DNA of 64,000 nucleotides, from assembly GCF_947492965.1 (NCBI RefSeq), contig NZ_CANLOZ010000001.1:62001-126000 (forward strand), in the 5' to 3' direction. Position 1 is the stretch's first letter, and each line of letters starts with the position of its first letter. The DNA comes from an uncultured Aquimarina sp. (GTDB taxonomy: Bacteria > Bacteroidota > Bacteroidia > Flavobacteriales > Flavobacteriaceae). The position numbers and the translations under genes are program-made. Below are positions 54,550 to 62,772 of this stretch, one piece after another. The notes under the pieces were generated by a model. That model was not told the DNA's origin and made no database searches. It worked only from the letters and a program-made list of their open reading frames with translations.

Positions 54550-54996
54550 ATGTATCTAGATAGACTCCATATAGCATTAGTAGAAGATGACGAGGACGAT
54601 AGAATGTTTTTTAAGGATGCTATAGACGAGATCCAAATGAAGACAAATCTTTTGCTTTTTGGGAATGGACAAGAGTTCTTGGATCATATTTTACTTCCTG
54701 GTCAATCTCTACCTCATTTGGTGTTTTTGGATCTCAATATGCCTATAAAAAACGGGATAGAATGTTTAGAAGAATTAAGAGCTCAAGAGCGATTCAAAAA
54801 TTTATCTATAGCGATCTATTCTACTTCCTCTTCTGATCAAGATATAGAGGACACTTTTATCAAAGGTGCCAATATATATATCAATAAACCAAATGACTTT
54901 AATAAACTGAAATCTGTCATTTCAGAGGTTTTAAAGATTAATTGGCAATATCATACTTCTAATTTAAGTCGAGAAAACTTTCTTTTAAGAGTTTAA
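54550..54996 (+). CDS. Single-domain response regulator
   Basis: A 148-residue receiver domain with acidic cluster VEDDEDDRMFFKDAI, phospho-acceptor Asp in VFLDLNMPIKNG, Ser in IAIYSTSSSDQD and Lys in ANIYINKPNDF. It is coupled to the short AraC-type regulator 10 bases upstream. The histidine kinase transcribed divergently could phosphorylate it. Confidence 0.92.
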   Translation: MYLDRLHIALVEDDEDDRMFFKDAIDEIQMKTNLLLFGNGQEFLDHILLPGQSLPHLVFLDLNMPIKNGIECLEELRAQERFKNLSIAIYSTSSSDQDIEDTFIKGANIYINKPNDFNKLKSVISEVLKINWQYHTSNLSRENFLLRV

Positions 54997-55118
54997 TCTT
55001 TTGATTGTAAGTCGTTTATTCTTTCTGTAGTGGTAATTATATAACATTTTCCAAAAATTATATAATACTATTTTTTGTGTTGTTTAAGAAATTTACATAA
55101 AAAATAAACAAGATTCCT

Positions 55119-55271
55119 ATGAAGACTAAACATTATGCAAGGGTAAGCAGAATCTTTAAAGATTTAAAAAATTATCCAAACAGCTCTGTTATAAATAGTG
55201 ATAACAGTTCATCTGATAGAACATCAGTTAAATCCGTAAAAGTCGATTTTTTATCTAATCCTGGGATTTGA
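55119..55271 (+). CDS. Possible small protein (50 aa), low support
   Basis: An ATG frame of 50 residues in the gap before AraC paralogue 5: a basic start (KTKHYARVSRIFKDLKN) and a serine-rich C-terminal part (SSVINSDNSSSDRTSVKSV). No hydrophobic segment, GG site or family is seen. It is reported because the reading frame is clean and lies 55 bases upstream of the regulator on the same strand; it could be non-coding leader sequence. Confidence 0.3.
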   Translation: MKTKHYARVSRIFKDLKNYPNSSVINSDNSSSDRTSVKSVKVDFLSNPGI

Positions 55272-55326
55272 ATCATCTTTTTTAGAAACTCTTAAACACA
55301 ATCAATCTTAAAAATTTCGAAACGTT

Positions 55327-56340
55327 ATGAAAGCTTCAGAAAATAAATCAATCATTTCTAGTAAATATCTGGATGCGTTGGCTTCTACTTTAAACATAGA
55401 TTTTCCGGGTGATCAAAATGATGTTGTATTGCCCATACATTCAGAAAAAGCATTCGGGCATGTTAATTTTTTCTCCTCTGGAAATTATAAATGGTATACT
55501 GAAATAAATATTAATTGTCATGTAGATATTAAGGTTCCGCTACTGGAGGATAGTTTAGGGTTGATTCATTTTATATATTGTTCCAAAGGAAGTGTTACAC
55601 ATGAATTAGATGGAAATAAGCAGATGTTGAACGAATTTCAAACAGCCATCATATACGATAAGAAATTGTCTTATCTTTCGTTCACCGAAGGTGAGGAGGC
55701 AAAGGTTGTTATCATATCAGTAGCAAAGCCTAGTAGTGTTTTGTTTTCGAATATTGCCCGGGATATTCATAACTTATTCGAAGGCAAATTGGTAAATGAA
55801 AAGTTTAGTTATTATGGATCCTCTAATCTTAAAATTTCCGAAGAGGTCGCAAAGATAAATACTACCAATAAAAAAGGGCTTGTAAAAAAATTATATGTTG
55901 AAAGTATCATCCAGATGATTTTGGCAATGGAAATTCAGCATCATCAAAAAGATTTAGATTCTCAAAATGAATTATACGGAGTGTTAACCCTTAGAGAACA
56001 AAAGATCGTTAAAGAAGTTGCAAAAGAAATACGTGAAAATTGTGATTATCCTTTCTCTATCAAATACCTGATGGATCAAACAGGACTTTCTGCTGCTAAA
56101 CTACAAGATGGATTTAAGATGTTATATAATCGAACTGTTACTGATTATGTGAAAAATACGAGAATAGAAAAAGCTGAAAACTTAATAAAGACAACAGATC
56201 TCAATATATCGGAAATTGTTTATAGCATAGGATTTACGAGCAGAAGCTATTTTTCTAAAATTTTTAAAGAAAAATACAATTGTAGTCCGCGACATTATCA
56301 AGAGAGATCTAGAGATTACTCCTTTTCGAGAATTGCATAA
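55327..56340 (+). CDS. AraC-family regulator, paralogue 5
   Basis: A 337-residue regulator. The N-terminal domain is diverged but keeps AFGHVNFFSSGNYKWYTEIN and YYGSSNLKISEEVAK in the places of the shared blocks. The C-terminal AraC domain includes LMDQTGLSAAKLQDGFKMLY and ISEIVYSIGFTSRSYFSKIF, almost identical to that of paralogue 4. A 16-bp-stem terminator follows the gene. Confidence 0.92.
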   Translation: MKASENKSIISSKYLDALASTLNIDFPGDQNDVVLPIHSEKAFGHVNFFSSGNYKWYTEININCHVDIKVPLLEDSLGLIHFIYCSKGSVTHELDGNKQMLNEFQTAIIYDKKLSYLSFTEGEEAKVVIISVAKPSSVLFSNIARDIHNLFEGKLVNEKFSYYGSSNLKISEEVAKINTTNKKGLVKKLYVESIIQMILAMEIQHHQKDLDSQNELYGVLTLREQKIVKEVAKEIRENCDYPFSIKYLMDQTGLSAAKLQDGFKMLYNRTVTDYVKNTRIEKAENLIKTTDLNISEIVYSIGFTSRSYFSKIFKEKYNCSPRHYQERSRDYSFSRIA

Positions 56341-56357
56341 ACCATAAAGCTTATTCC

Positions 56358-56393
56358 AACAAAATGACCGCATGAAGATGCGGTCATTTTGTT
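56358..56393. terminator. Strong bidirectional terminator
   Basis: AACAAAATGACCGCAT and ATGCGGTCATTTTGTT form a perfect 16-bp stem with a GAAG loop between the convergent AraC paralogue 5 and hibernation-factor genes. A and T runs within the arms allow it to work on both strands. Confidence 0.9.
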
Positions 56394-56415
56394 GTAGTGG
56401 ATGTTAGCGAGCTAA

Positions 56416-56718
56416 CTAATAAGCTTTCATTCCTTCTTTTCTTCTTTCCAGTTGATCTTTTAAATCTCGGATTGTTTCATTGATAGCATCGATAAAATTA
56501 TTTTCATCGGAGGAGGCATAAATTCTTGGTCCAGGAGCACTTAATCGTATACCACAATGATGAGCTTTTTCATTATTGGAGGCATTCGTTTTCTTGAAAA
56601 AGATATCTGCTCTAATCACAAAAGGAAATTTTTCTTCGATCATATCGAGCTTATCTTTTACCTGCGTTTCTAGGCGGTCACTAGCACTAATGTTAGTATA
56701 TTCAAAAATGGTTTTCAT
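56416..56718 (-). CDS. hpf: Ribosome hibernation-promoting factor (short HPF/RaiA type)
   Basis: A 100-residue protein of the HPF/RaiA (sigma-54 modulation) family: ISASDRLETQVKDKLDMIEE, RADIFFKKTNASNNEKAHHC and IYASSDENNFIDAINETIRD LKDQ follow the beta-alpha-beta-beta-beta-alpha fold. Short HPF proteins bind the ribosome decoding region and promote inactive dimers in stationary phase. It lies 55 bases downstream of the nitroreductase gene. Confidence 0.9.
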   Translation of the reverse strand: MKTIFEYTNISASDRLETQVKDKLDMIEEKFPFVIRADIFFKKTNASNNEKAHHCGIRLSAPGPRIYASSDENNFIDAINETIRDLKDQLERRKEGMKAY

Positions 56719-56773
56719 TATATAATTTTTTGTAGATTATCTATTTATCTCATGATTTATTAAAGATTAGGAA

Positions 56774-57445
56774 TTAATCATTTAGATTTTTAAGAGGTTG
56801 ATTATTGTTTTGTTCTAAACCATTTTCAGATGAATATAGTCCATTAGTTATGGTGCCGTAGTTCCCATTAAACGTAAACTCTCGTTGTAACATTCGAGTT
56901 CGTTTAGAAGGATCTTCTTGATCTCTTAAATCTTCAGGAAGATCATCTGGATTTCCTCCATAATATCCCAGAGCAATGGCGGTAGCTATGTGATACTCAT
57001 CAGGAAAATTAAATTCCTTTTTCGCTTTTTCATAATTTACACCTGCCATTTGGTGTAATCCTATTCCCAAATGTTGAGCCTGAGCTGTAATGTTTCCAAC
57101 AAAAAGGCCTAGATCATGTAGCGCATGAAAGTTCTCTTCGCCTTCATCTGTTGTTTTTTTGAAGGCAGTTAATAAAAGTACTGGCGCATTTGTTGCCCAT
57201 GATTTATTAAAATCACTAAGACAGGCTTCTATTCTTTTGTAAGTTGAACTGCCTTTAATAGCCCAAATGATTCTCCATGGTTGTCTGTTATACGAACTAG
57301 GAGCCCACCTTCCTGCTTCAAAAAGAGTTCTTAATTCCAATTCGGATACCGGAGTTTCTGAGAAAACTCTAGGTGAATAGCGCTCTTTTAATATTGGTAG
57401 TATGTCAAATTTTGTTTCTTTTTCTTCTGCAATTATGTTTCCCAT
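56774..57445 (-). CDS. Nitroreductase-family FMN oxidoreductase
   Basis: A 223-residue nitroreductase. RYSPRVFSETPVSELELRTL, EAGRWAPSSYNRQPWRIIWA (FMN phosphate contacts) and GLGIHQ-like LGIGLHQMAGVNYEKAKKEF are the family blocks, with the C-terminal AIALGYYGGNPDDLPEDLR. It uses NAD(P)H to reduce nitro, quinone or other substrates. The physiological substrate is unknown. Its neighbours are a DJ-1/PfpI protein upstream and hpf downstream. Confidence 0.92.
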   Translation of the reverse strand: MGNIIAEEKETKFDILPILKERYSPRVFSETPVSELELRTLFEAGRWAPSSYNRQPWRIIWAIKGSSTYKRIEACLSDFNKSWATNAPVLLLTAFKKTTDEGEENFHALHDLGLFVGNITAQAQHLGIGLHQMAGVNYEKAKKEFNFPDEYHIATAIALGYYGGNPDDLPEDLRDQEDPSKRTRMLQREFTFNGNYGTITNGLYSSENGLEQNNNQPLKNLND

Positions 57446-57507
57446 ATGTAATGTTTTAAATTATGTGTAACCTAGAATGGTTACGACGAGTAGTGAAGTA
57501 ATAAGCC

Positions 57508-57544
57508 GTGTAAGAAAGGTCAAATAGCTTGATCTTTCTTACAC
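57508..57544 (-). terminator. Terminator-like hairpin after the PfpI gene
   Basis: GTGTAAGAAAGGTCAA and TTGATCTTTCTTACAC form a 16-bp stem with one wobble and a five-base loop, 50 bases past the stop of the PfpI gene on the minus strand. There is no clear T-run behind it, so it may act as an mRNA 3'-end stabiliser or processing site before the nitroreductase gene. Confidence 0.6.
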
Positions 57545-57593
57545 TTATATGCTTATAAAATATGATTACAACTTTCTCGCGAGTGTTCTGTTG

Positions 57594-58157
57594 TTATGCA
57601 TTAACAACTTGTTCTTCATGTTTACCTTCGCATAGTTCTTCGATAACTTTATCGATAAAAGCTGGTAAATCATTAGGATTTCGACTAGTGGTAAGACCAC
57701 TGTCTACAACTACAGCTTCATCTTTCCATTTAGCACCTGCATTGATAACATCATCTTTAATAGAATGGTAGGAAGTAACTTCTCTATTTTCAATTACTCC
57801 TGCACTAATTAATAGCCAAGGAGCATGACATATAGCTGCCACTGGTTTCCCGCTTTTAAAGAAAGACCTAATAAATTCTAATGCATCATTATTTGTTCTT
57901 AAGATATCTGGATTTATAACACCACCTGGTAAAACTAGCGTATGATAGTGTGATGAATTTGCATCAGCTAATGTTTTATCCACTTTAATGGATTTTCCCC
58001 AATTACCGTCTTCCCAACTTTTTATCTCTCCAGTAGTATCAGATATGATATGTACTTCAGCTCCTTCTTTTTTTAAAGCGTTATAAGGCTCAAATAATTC
58101 CGAAGCTTCAAATCCATTTGTAGCAAGAATAGCTACGTTTTTGTTTTCTAATTTCAT
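57594..58157 (-). CDS. DJ-1/PfpI-family (class I glutamine-amidotransferase-like) protein
   Basis: A 187-residue protein of the PfpI group. The nucleophilic elbow cysteine and following histidine are in VAAICHAPWLLISAGV, the partner Glu in ATNGFEASELFEPYNALKKE and the DJ-1 block HTLVLPGGVINPD is present. Members act as proteases, deglycases or chaperones against carbonyl and oxidative stress. It fits the stress set formed with the nitroreductase and hpf genes. Confidence 0.92.
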   Translation of the reverse strand: MKLENKNVAILATNGFEASELFEPYNALKKEGAEVHIISDTTGEIKSWEDGNWGKSIKVDKTLADANSSHYHTLVLPGGVINPDILRTNNDALEFIRSFFKSGKPVAAICHAPWLLISAGVIENREVTSYHSIKDDVINAGAKWKDEAVVVDSGLTTSRNPNDLPAFIDKVIEELCEGKHEEQVVNA

Positions 58158-58723
58158 AGGTTTTAATTTTTTACAGTTTATGCTATTTTCTGTAAAGGTA
58201 CTTGTAACCTATTGTTATCGGGTGCTTAAAAAAGAGAGAAGTTAACTCATATGCTGGTAACGTAATTTTTAGGTCAGATATATTTGATTTTTGAATTCAG
58301 TAAAGTTTAGGTAAGATTTTTTAAAAAATCATTACCAATAAAAATGATACTCCATATAGTATTATGGAACCTATTAGTAATAGGAATAAGGATTTAGTTA
58401 GTTTCTTTTTGAAATTGATTTTGTTCGGCATGTAAATTTTATAATTGTGGTTAACCAGTTATTACAAATAATAACCTAACGCATAATAACTTCTTTTACT
58501 GCTAGAGTCAAGAGTTTTAACAGGGTTTAACCATTTTTTGTTATAATTATGAGAATGGCTTAGTACTACTTGATTTAGAATAAAAAATGTATGACGCTTC
58601 CTTTTTTAGATGAATTAGAATTTTAGTGTCAACATAATTAATCATCAATCTTTATACATCAAAATTTGATCTTCTTCAATGATTACTTGGATTGATGTAG
58701 TACAGGAAACCTATCTAAAACAA
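58158..58723. other. Gap of about 565 bases with one possible small ORF
   Basis: Between the PfpI gene (minus) and tRNA-Asn (minus). The only candidate gene I see is the 36-codon minus-strand frame at 58321-58431, listed separately. The rest is AT-rich and holds the PfpI promoter, without a clear TAnnTTTG element, RNA structure or repeat. Confidence 0.4.
58321..58431 (-). CDS. Possible very small membrane protein (36 aa)
   Basis: An ATG frame reading MPNKINFKKKLTKSLFLLLI and then GSIILYGVSFLLVMIF: a basic start followed by one long hydrophobic helix reaching the C-terminus. This basic-then-helix shape is frequent for real single-pass peptides of flavobacteria, but at this length chance is not excluded. 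Confidence 0.35.
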   Translation of the reverse strand: MPNKINFKKKLTKSLFLLLIGSIILYGVSFLLVMIF

Positions 58724-58751
58724 AAAAGTCCAACATTTCTGTTGGACTTTT
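58724..58751 (-). terminator. Terminator of tRNA-Asn
   Basis: AAAAGTCCAACA and TGTTGGACTTTT form a perfect 12-bp stem with a four-base loop, starting one base after the tRNA 3' end; the minus-strand transcript continues into TTTTTTTG. Confidence 0.88.
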
Positions 58752-58752
58752 G

Positions 58753-58826
58753 CTCCCCCTCTTGGGCTCGAACCAAGGACCCTTTGATTAACAGTCAAAT
58801 GCTCTAACCAACTGAGCTAAGGAGGA
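58753..58826 (-). tRNA. tRNA-Asn (anticodon GTT)
   Basis: On the minus strand the 74-base gene reads TCCTCCT (acceptor), TAGCTCAGTTGGTTAGAGC (D arm), then the anticodon loop CTGTTAA, the T arm CTTGG-TTCGAGC-CCAAG and AGGGGGA closing the acceptor stem, with discriminator G. GTT reads Asn codons AAC/AAT. CCA is not encoded. A terminator follows at once. Confidence 0.95.
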
Positions 58827-58918
58827 ATATGCTTTTGCAAATGTAGAGTGTTTTTCTCTTTTGCGAGTGCAAATATATACTAATTTTTGATACTCAAAAA
58901 GTTTTTTTTAATTTTTTA

Positions 58919-60235
58919 TCATTTTCCGAAAATTGCACGATAAATATCGTTACCATTTGCGAAAAGAAGTAAAGCGATTAAGATTACAAAACCTACTAGT
59001 TGCGCATACTCCATAAATTTATCATTTGGCTTTCTTCCTGCGATAATTTCATATAATAAAAACATTACATGTCCACCATCCAATGCAGGAATTGGTAGAA
59101 TATTCATAAATGCTAAAATAATCGAAATAAAAGCGGTTGTACTCCAAAAAGCTGCCCAATCCCAAACAGGAGGGAATAAATTACCGATAGCAGCGAAACC
59201 ACCTATTTGCGTAGCTCCTTTTTTTGTAAATACATATTTAAATTGTGCGATATAGTCGTGTAATTTCCAATAACTATAATCGAACCCTTTTCCAATACTT
59301 TCTACAAAAGAATATTGTTCTCTATTAATTTTATAAAAAACAGGATAAACACCAATAGTTCCTTTTTCATCGGTCTTAACAGAAATTGTCTGTTCCGATC
59401 CATCTCTAAGAAAAGTGATATCGATTTTTTGATCTTCTTTTGGTTTTACTTCTTTTTGAAATTCATTCCACCATGTTATTTTCGTACCATTCACTGATAA
59501 AATTTCGTCTCCATTTCTTAAACCTGCTTTGTAAGCTGGTCTATCAGCTACTACTGTATCTAATATTGGTTTAAGTCGGATATCAAATGGCTCCATTACT
59601 CCTTCTTGGAACATAGTTTTACCTATATCTTCTGGAAGGTCAATAGTTTTTGTGCTACCATCAGCTGATAACACAGTAATATTTTGAACATCTCTTAAAA
59701 AGAGAAACATATTGATATCGGTAGCATCTTTAAAGTCTTCTCCATTTACTTTTAGAATTCTATCTCCATCTCTGAAACCGTATTTTTCAAAGATTTCAGC
59801 CACTTCATATCCATCAGGAATATCTTCCATAGAAACGTAAGATGTACCCCAAGTGAAAATGATAGCCATATAGATTAAGAACCCTAGAATAATATTCACA
59901 GTTACTCCACCAAGCATAATAATCAATCGCTGCCAAGCAGGTTTAGATCTAAATTCCCAAGGTTGTGGAGGACCTGCCATTTGTTCTTTATCCATGCTCT
60001 CATCTATCATTCCAGAAATTTTGACATAACCGCCTAAGGGTAACCAACCGATTCCGTAAACAGTTTCGCCAATTTTTTTCTTAAATAGAGAGTATTTTAC
60101 ATCAAAAAACAAGTAGAATTTTTCTACTCGAGTTTTAAATAATTTAGCAGGAATAAAGTGTCCTAATTCGTGTAAAACGATTAAAATGGACAAACTTAAT
60201 AATAGCTGTAATGCTTTTACAATTATTGGACTCAT
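58919..60235 (-). CDS. rseP: RIP metalloprotease RseP (site-2 protease)
   Basis: A 438-residue inner-membrane zinc protease. The active-site HELGH (22-26) is in the first helix, the PDZ regions lie between about 140 and 290 with GLRNGDEILSVNG, and the second metal-site motif NILPIPALDGGHVMFLLYE is in the third helix. RseP cuts transmembrane anti-sigma factors and remnant signal peptides. Length is normal. It is a single minus-strand gene next to tRNA-Asn. Confidence 0.95.
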   Translation of the reverse strand: MSPIIVKALQLLLSLSILIVLHELGHFIPAKLFKTRVEKFYLFFDVKYSLFKKKIGETVYGIGWLPLGGYVKISGMIDESMDKEQMAGPPQPWEFRSKPAWQRLIIMLGGVTVNIILGFLIYMAIIFTWGTSYVSMEDIPDGYEVAEIFEKYGFRDGDRILKVNGEDFKDATDINMFLFLRDVQNITVLSADGSTKTIDLPEDIGKTMFQEGVMEPFDIRLKPILDTVVADRPAYKAGLRNGDEILSVNGTKITWWNEFQKEVKPKEDQKIDITFLRDGSEQTISVKTDEKGTIGVYPVFYKINREQYSFVESIGKGFDYSYWKLHDYIAQFKYVFTKKGATQIGGFAAIGNLFPPVWDWAAFWSTTAFISIILAFMNILPIPALDGGHVMFLLYEIIAGRKPNDKFMEYAQLVGFVILIALLLFANGNDIYRAIFGK

Positions 60236-60393
60236 AGGGTCTAATTCAAAATTAAATCACGCAAAAGTAACCTTTTAGACTAGTTTATAAAAGAAATCAG
60301 GTCTACAGATGTAGGTTTTAGTATTTTTTTAGCGAAAACAATAATTTCTTATACGATAAACCTCGTAATTTTGTTCTTCTTAAAAAAACAGGT

Positions 60394-61068
60394 ATGCTTC
60401 GCTTTTTTTCCAAGTACAAATTCTTTGCCATTGTACTATTTGTATTATCTGCAATTATAATTTCAATTATTTATTCTATTCTAAAACCTAAACGCGTTCT
60501 TAGAGTGTATGAACCAGATATGGTAGCTACTGAATTAGTAGATAGCACCGTACAACACGTTCGTAAGTATCATAAAATTGCAGATTTTAGTTTATGGAAT
60601 CAAAATGGTAAGAATATTACACAAGCAGATTATAACGATAAAATTTATGTAGCAGATTTCTTTTTCACTACATGTCAGACAATTTGTCCAATTATGACAG
60701 ATCACATGAAGTTAATTCAGAATAGATTAAAAAAAGACTCTGAAGTAAAGCTACTATCGCACACAGTAATTCCAGAAACAGATGATGTGCCGCAATTGAA
60801 GGAGTATGCAAAACGAAAAGGTGTTGATGATACCAGATGGAACCTAGTTACCGGAGATAAAAAACAAATTTATGATCTGGCACGTAAGTCTTACTTAGTT
60901 GCGAAATCATATGGAGATGGTGGACCTTATGATATGATTCATACCGAAAACTTTGTATTGGTTGACAAAAAGAAGCGAATAAGAGGGTTTTATGATGGTA
61001 CAGATTTAGAGGAAATAGAACGTTTGTTAGAAGATATAGAGGTTTTAAAAGAAGAAAACGTAAAATAA
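60394..61068 (+). CDS. SCO1/SenC-type copper/redox protein
   Basis: A 224-residue membrane-anchored thioredoxin-fold protein. One N-terminal helix (FFAIVLFVLSAIIISIIYSI) is followed by DFFFTTCQTICPIMTDHM with the CxxxC copper-binding cysteines (Cys94, Cys98), and His183 in YDMIHTENFVLVD is the third ligand. SCO proteins insert copper into the CuA site of cytochrome oxidase. No oxidase gene is in the window. Confidence 0.92.
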   Translation: MLRFFSKYKFFAIVLFVLSAIIISIIYSILKPKRVLRVYEPDMVATELVDSTVQHVRKYHKIADFSLWNQNGKNITQADYNDKIYVADFFFTTCQTICPIMTDHMKLIQNRLKKDSEVKLLSHTVIPETDDVPQLKEYAKRKGVDDTRWNLVTGDKKQIYDLARKSYLVAKSYGDGGPYDMIHTENFVLVDKKKRIRGFYDGTDLEEIERLLEDIEVLKEENVK

Positions 61069-61110
61069 CACAGCCGCCATATGTTATTGGTAAGCCTGAC
61101 AGCTGTGTTT
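61067..61110. terminator. Terminator between SCO and astacin-like genes
   Basis: AACACAGC at 61067-61074 pairs with GCTGTGTT at 61102-61109, around a loop with some internal pairing. It starts at the SCO stop codon and stands between two convergent genes. Confidence 0.55.
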
Positions 61111-61117
61111 CTAGGGA

Positions 61118-61975
61118 TTACTCATAAATTTTCTCAATTACTTGCTTATCACGGTTACTTAATCCGTTTCGTTGTACTGTGAACGTACTTCCATCTTTTT
61201 TAACTATGGTAGGCAACCCATTGTTAGAGAAAAAATAAGAACCATACATCATCACTGAATTGAAATTAAATCTAGTTGTTTTCACATCAGGGTAACTCTT
61301 TTTAACGAAATTACCTTCCTTTCCTTCTTCAATATTTTCCCAATTGATAGCGACAAATTTGTTCCTTTGAGGATGAGATTGTTCGTGAAACATACCAATA
61401 GCATGTCCAATTTCATGAATCGTATTTCCTGTAGTGCAGCCATTACCAAGAGAAATAGTTTGTTTCCCTCCTTTCATTCCAATACGAGAGGAACAACCTC
61501 CATTATTAGTAAAATATATATAATTGTTTTCTTGTGGATTATAGTTCCTGTTTATAAAACGTATTTTGGTATTAGCTTCCCAATGAGAAATAGCTTGCAT
61601 CACACGTTGTTTATTGGGTAAATCATCATCTATTGAATACGTTACCAAATAAATGTTTCCGTATTTTGGCCATCTTTTGGCAGGGTTGTTTGGGATTGTA
61701 CCTTTAGAAGAACTATTGGATGTAGCTATTTGCTCTTCAGATAAAATCATATCACCAAGAATATATTTTCCATCGGTATATTTGAAATCAACATAAGACC
61801 CAAAAAAAGATTTAGTTACTATTGTTGGTTTTTCTTTAGACAAAGGCTGATAGAATTCGTTAGATTCCTCGGAATATGGTTTCAAATGTCCTACAACTTC
61901 ATCACTATTTTCTTGCTGACAGGAAGTTAAAAAAAGCAAGACACCTACGTAAAATAATAAAGCTAGATTTTTCAT
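61118..61975 (-). CDS. Astacin-like (M12) zinc metallopeptidase lipoprotein
   Basis: A 285-residue lipoprotein (Cys19 in FLTSC). The zinc motif HEIGHAIGMFHEQSHPQRN (His187, Glu188, His191, His197) is the HExxHxxGxxHE of astacins, and FNSVMMYGSYFFS carries the Met-turn and distal Tyr. GNGCTTGNTIHE and CSSRIGM give the paired cysteines. Astacins cleave extracellular proteins; this one is probably surface-exposed on the outer membrane. The adjacent small lipoprotein gene 31 bases upstream is likely co-transcribed and could be a partner or inhibitor. Confidence 0.93.
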   Translation of the reverse strand: MKNLALLFYVGVLLFLTSCQQENSDEVVGHLKPYSEESNEFYQPLSKEKPTIVTKSFFGSYVDFKYTDGKYILGDMILSEEQIATSNSSSKGTIPNNPAKRWPKYGNIYLVTYSIDDDLPNKQRVMQAISHWEANTKIRFINRNYNPQENNYIYFTNNGGCSSRIGMKGGKQTISLGNGCTTGNTIHEIGHAIGMFHEQSHPQRNKFVAINWENIEEGKEGNFVKKSYPDVKTTRFNFNSVMMYGSYFFSNNGLPTIVKKDGSTFTVQRNGLSNRDKQVIEKIYE

Positions 61976-62006
61976 AATTAATAATTTTGAAAGATTTTAA
62001 GTATTA

Positions 62007-62465
62007 TTACCATTCTGGTTCAAGACCAATGGTAAATGAAGTAGGAGTGCATCTAGTATATGAAACAAGAATTCCATCTTCATTTACATAACAGATTAGT
62101 TTTTCGTCCCACCCATCAGGACAATCCGGTCTCCAAGGTGGTAAGTTTTCTGCAGTAGGGATGACTAGTTTGTCGAAGACATCAACCTTTCCATCTAACG
62201 AAGAAATTGTAAAACTTGTAATAAAAGCATTGCGCAATCTATAGGATAGTTTACTTCCTGTTTTTTCGTTTCTTGCTACGAGGTATTCACCATCTTTCTT
62301 TGGTATTCTAACGGTATATTCATCATACTTTTCAATTTTATCAGCTTTATCATCATTAAACAAGTTGATGTTTTCTGAATCTACACTATTCTTTTCACAA
62401 GAAGAGATAACTACAACGAAGCAAATTGAGAATACCTGAAGTAGTAGGTTTTTAAGATTTTTCAT
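62007..62465 (-). CDS. Lipoprotein of unknown function upstream of the astacin-like gene
   Basis: A 152-residue protein with a lipoprotein signal (FSICFVVVISSC, Cys23). The mature part has a KNSVDSENINLFNDD spacer, then a beta-rich segment (YDEYTVRIPKKDGEYLVARN) and a C-terminal part with two cysteines in PDCPDG and LICYVNEDGI plus one in TRCTPTS. Family not recognised. It precedes the astacin-like gene on the same strand by 31 bases, so a functional link is likely. Confidence 0.7.
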   Translation of the reverse strand: MKNLKNLLLQVFSICFVVVISSCEKNSVDSENINLFNDDKADKIEKYDEYTVRIPKKDGEYLVARNEKTGSKLSYRLRNAFITSFTISSLDGKVDVFDKLVIPTAENLPPWRPDCPDGWDEKLICYVNEDGILVSYTRCTPTSFTIGLEPEW

Positions 62466-62772
62466 TGTTATAGGTTTTAATTACAAATAGAATTTTTTCT
62501 TACTCTATTGAAGGCTTTTCAGTTTCCGCCTGTTTCTAAATTTAGATGGGTTGAAAGTAATTTCGATTTCTGGTATCAGTGTCCGAGAATTTTGAATTTC
62601 AAGGATTTCGGACTGTTTTTGAGGTGAAACACCTTTTTCTAATAGGATACAGACCCTTTTATGAAAGTATTCCAAAAAATATCATAAAACCTTGTATTAA
62701 TCATGTACATAGTTTTCTCAATAGAGTTTTTTCCATTACTTTTGCCTTGTTTAAAATTATTCTAAATAAAGC
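62466..62772. other. Divergent intergenic region with candidate feoA promoter
   Basis: About 307 bases between the lipoprotein gene (minus) and feoA (plus). TACTTTTG at 62737-62744 matches TAnnTTTG and lies 29 bases before the TTG start of feoA. A hairpin GTCCGAGA/TTTCGGAC (62581-62612) followed by T5, and AGGTG-AAA-CACCT with T6 at 62622-62638, are terminator-like and might attenuate upstream transcription. No coding frame is convincing, and no clear Fur box is seen. Confidence 0.45.
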
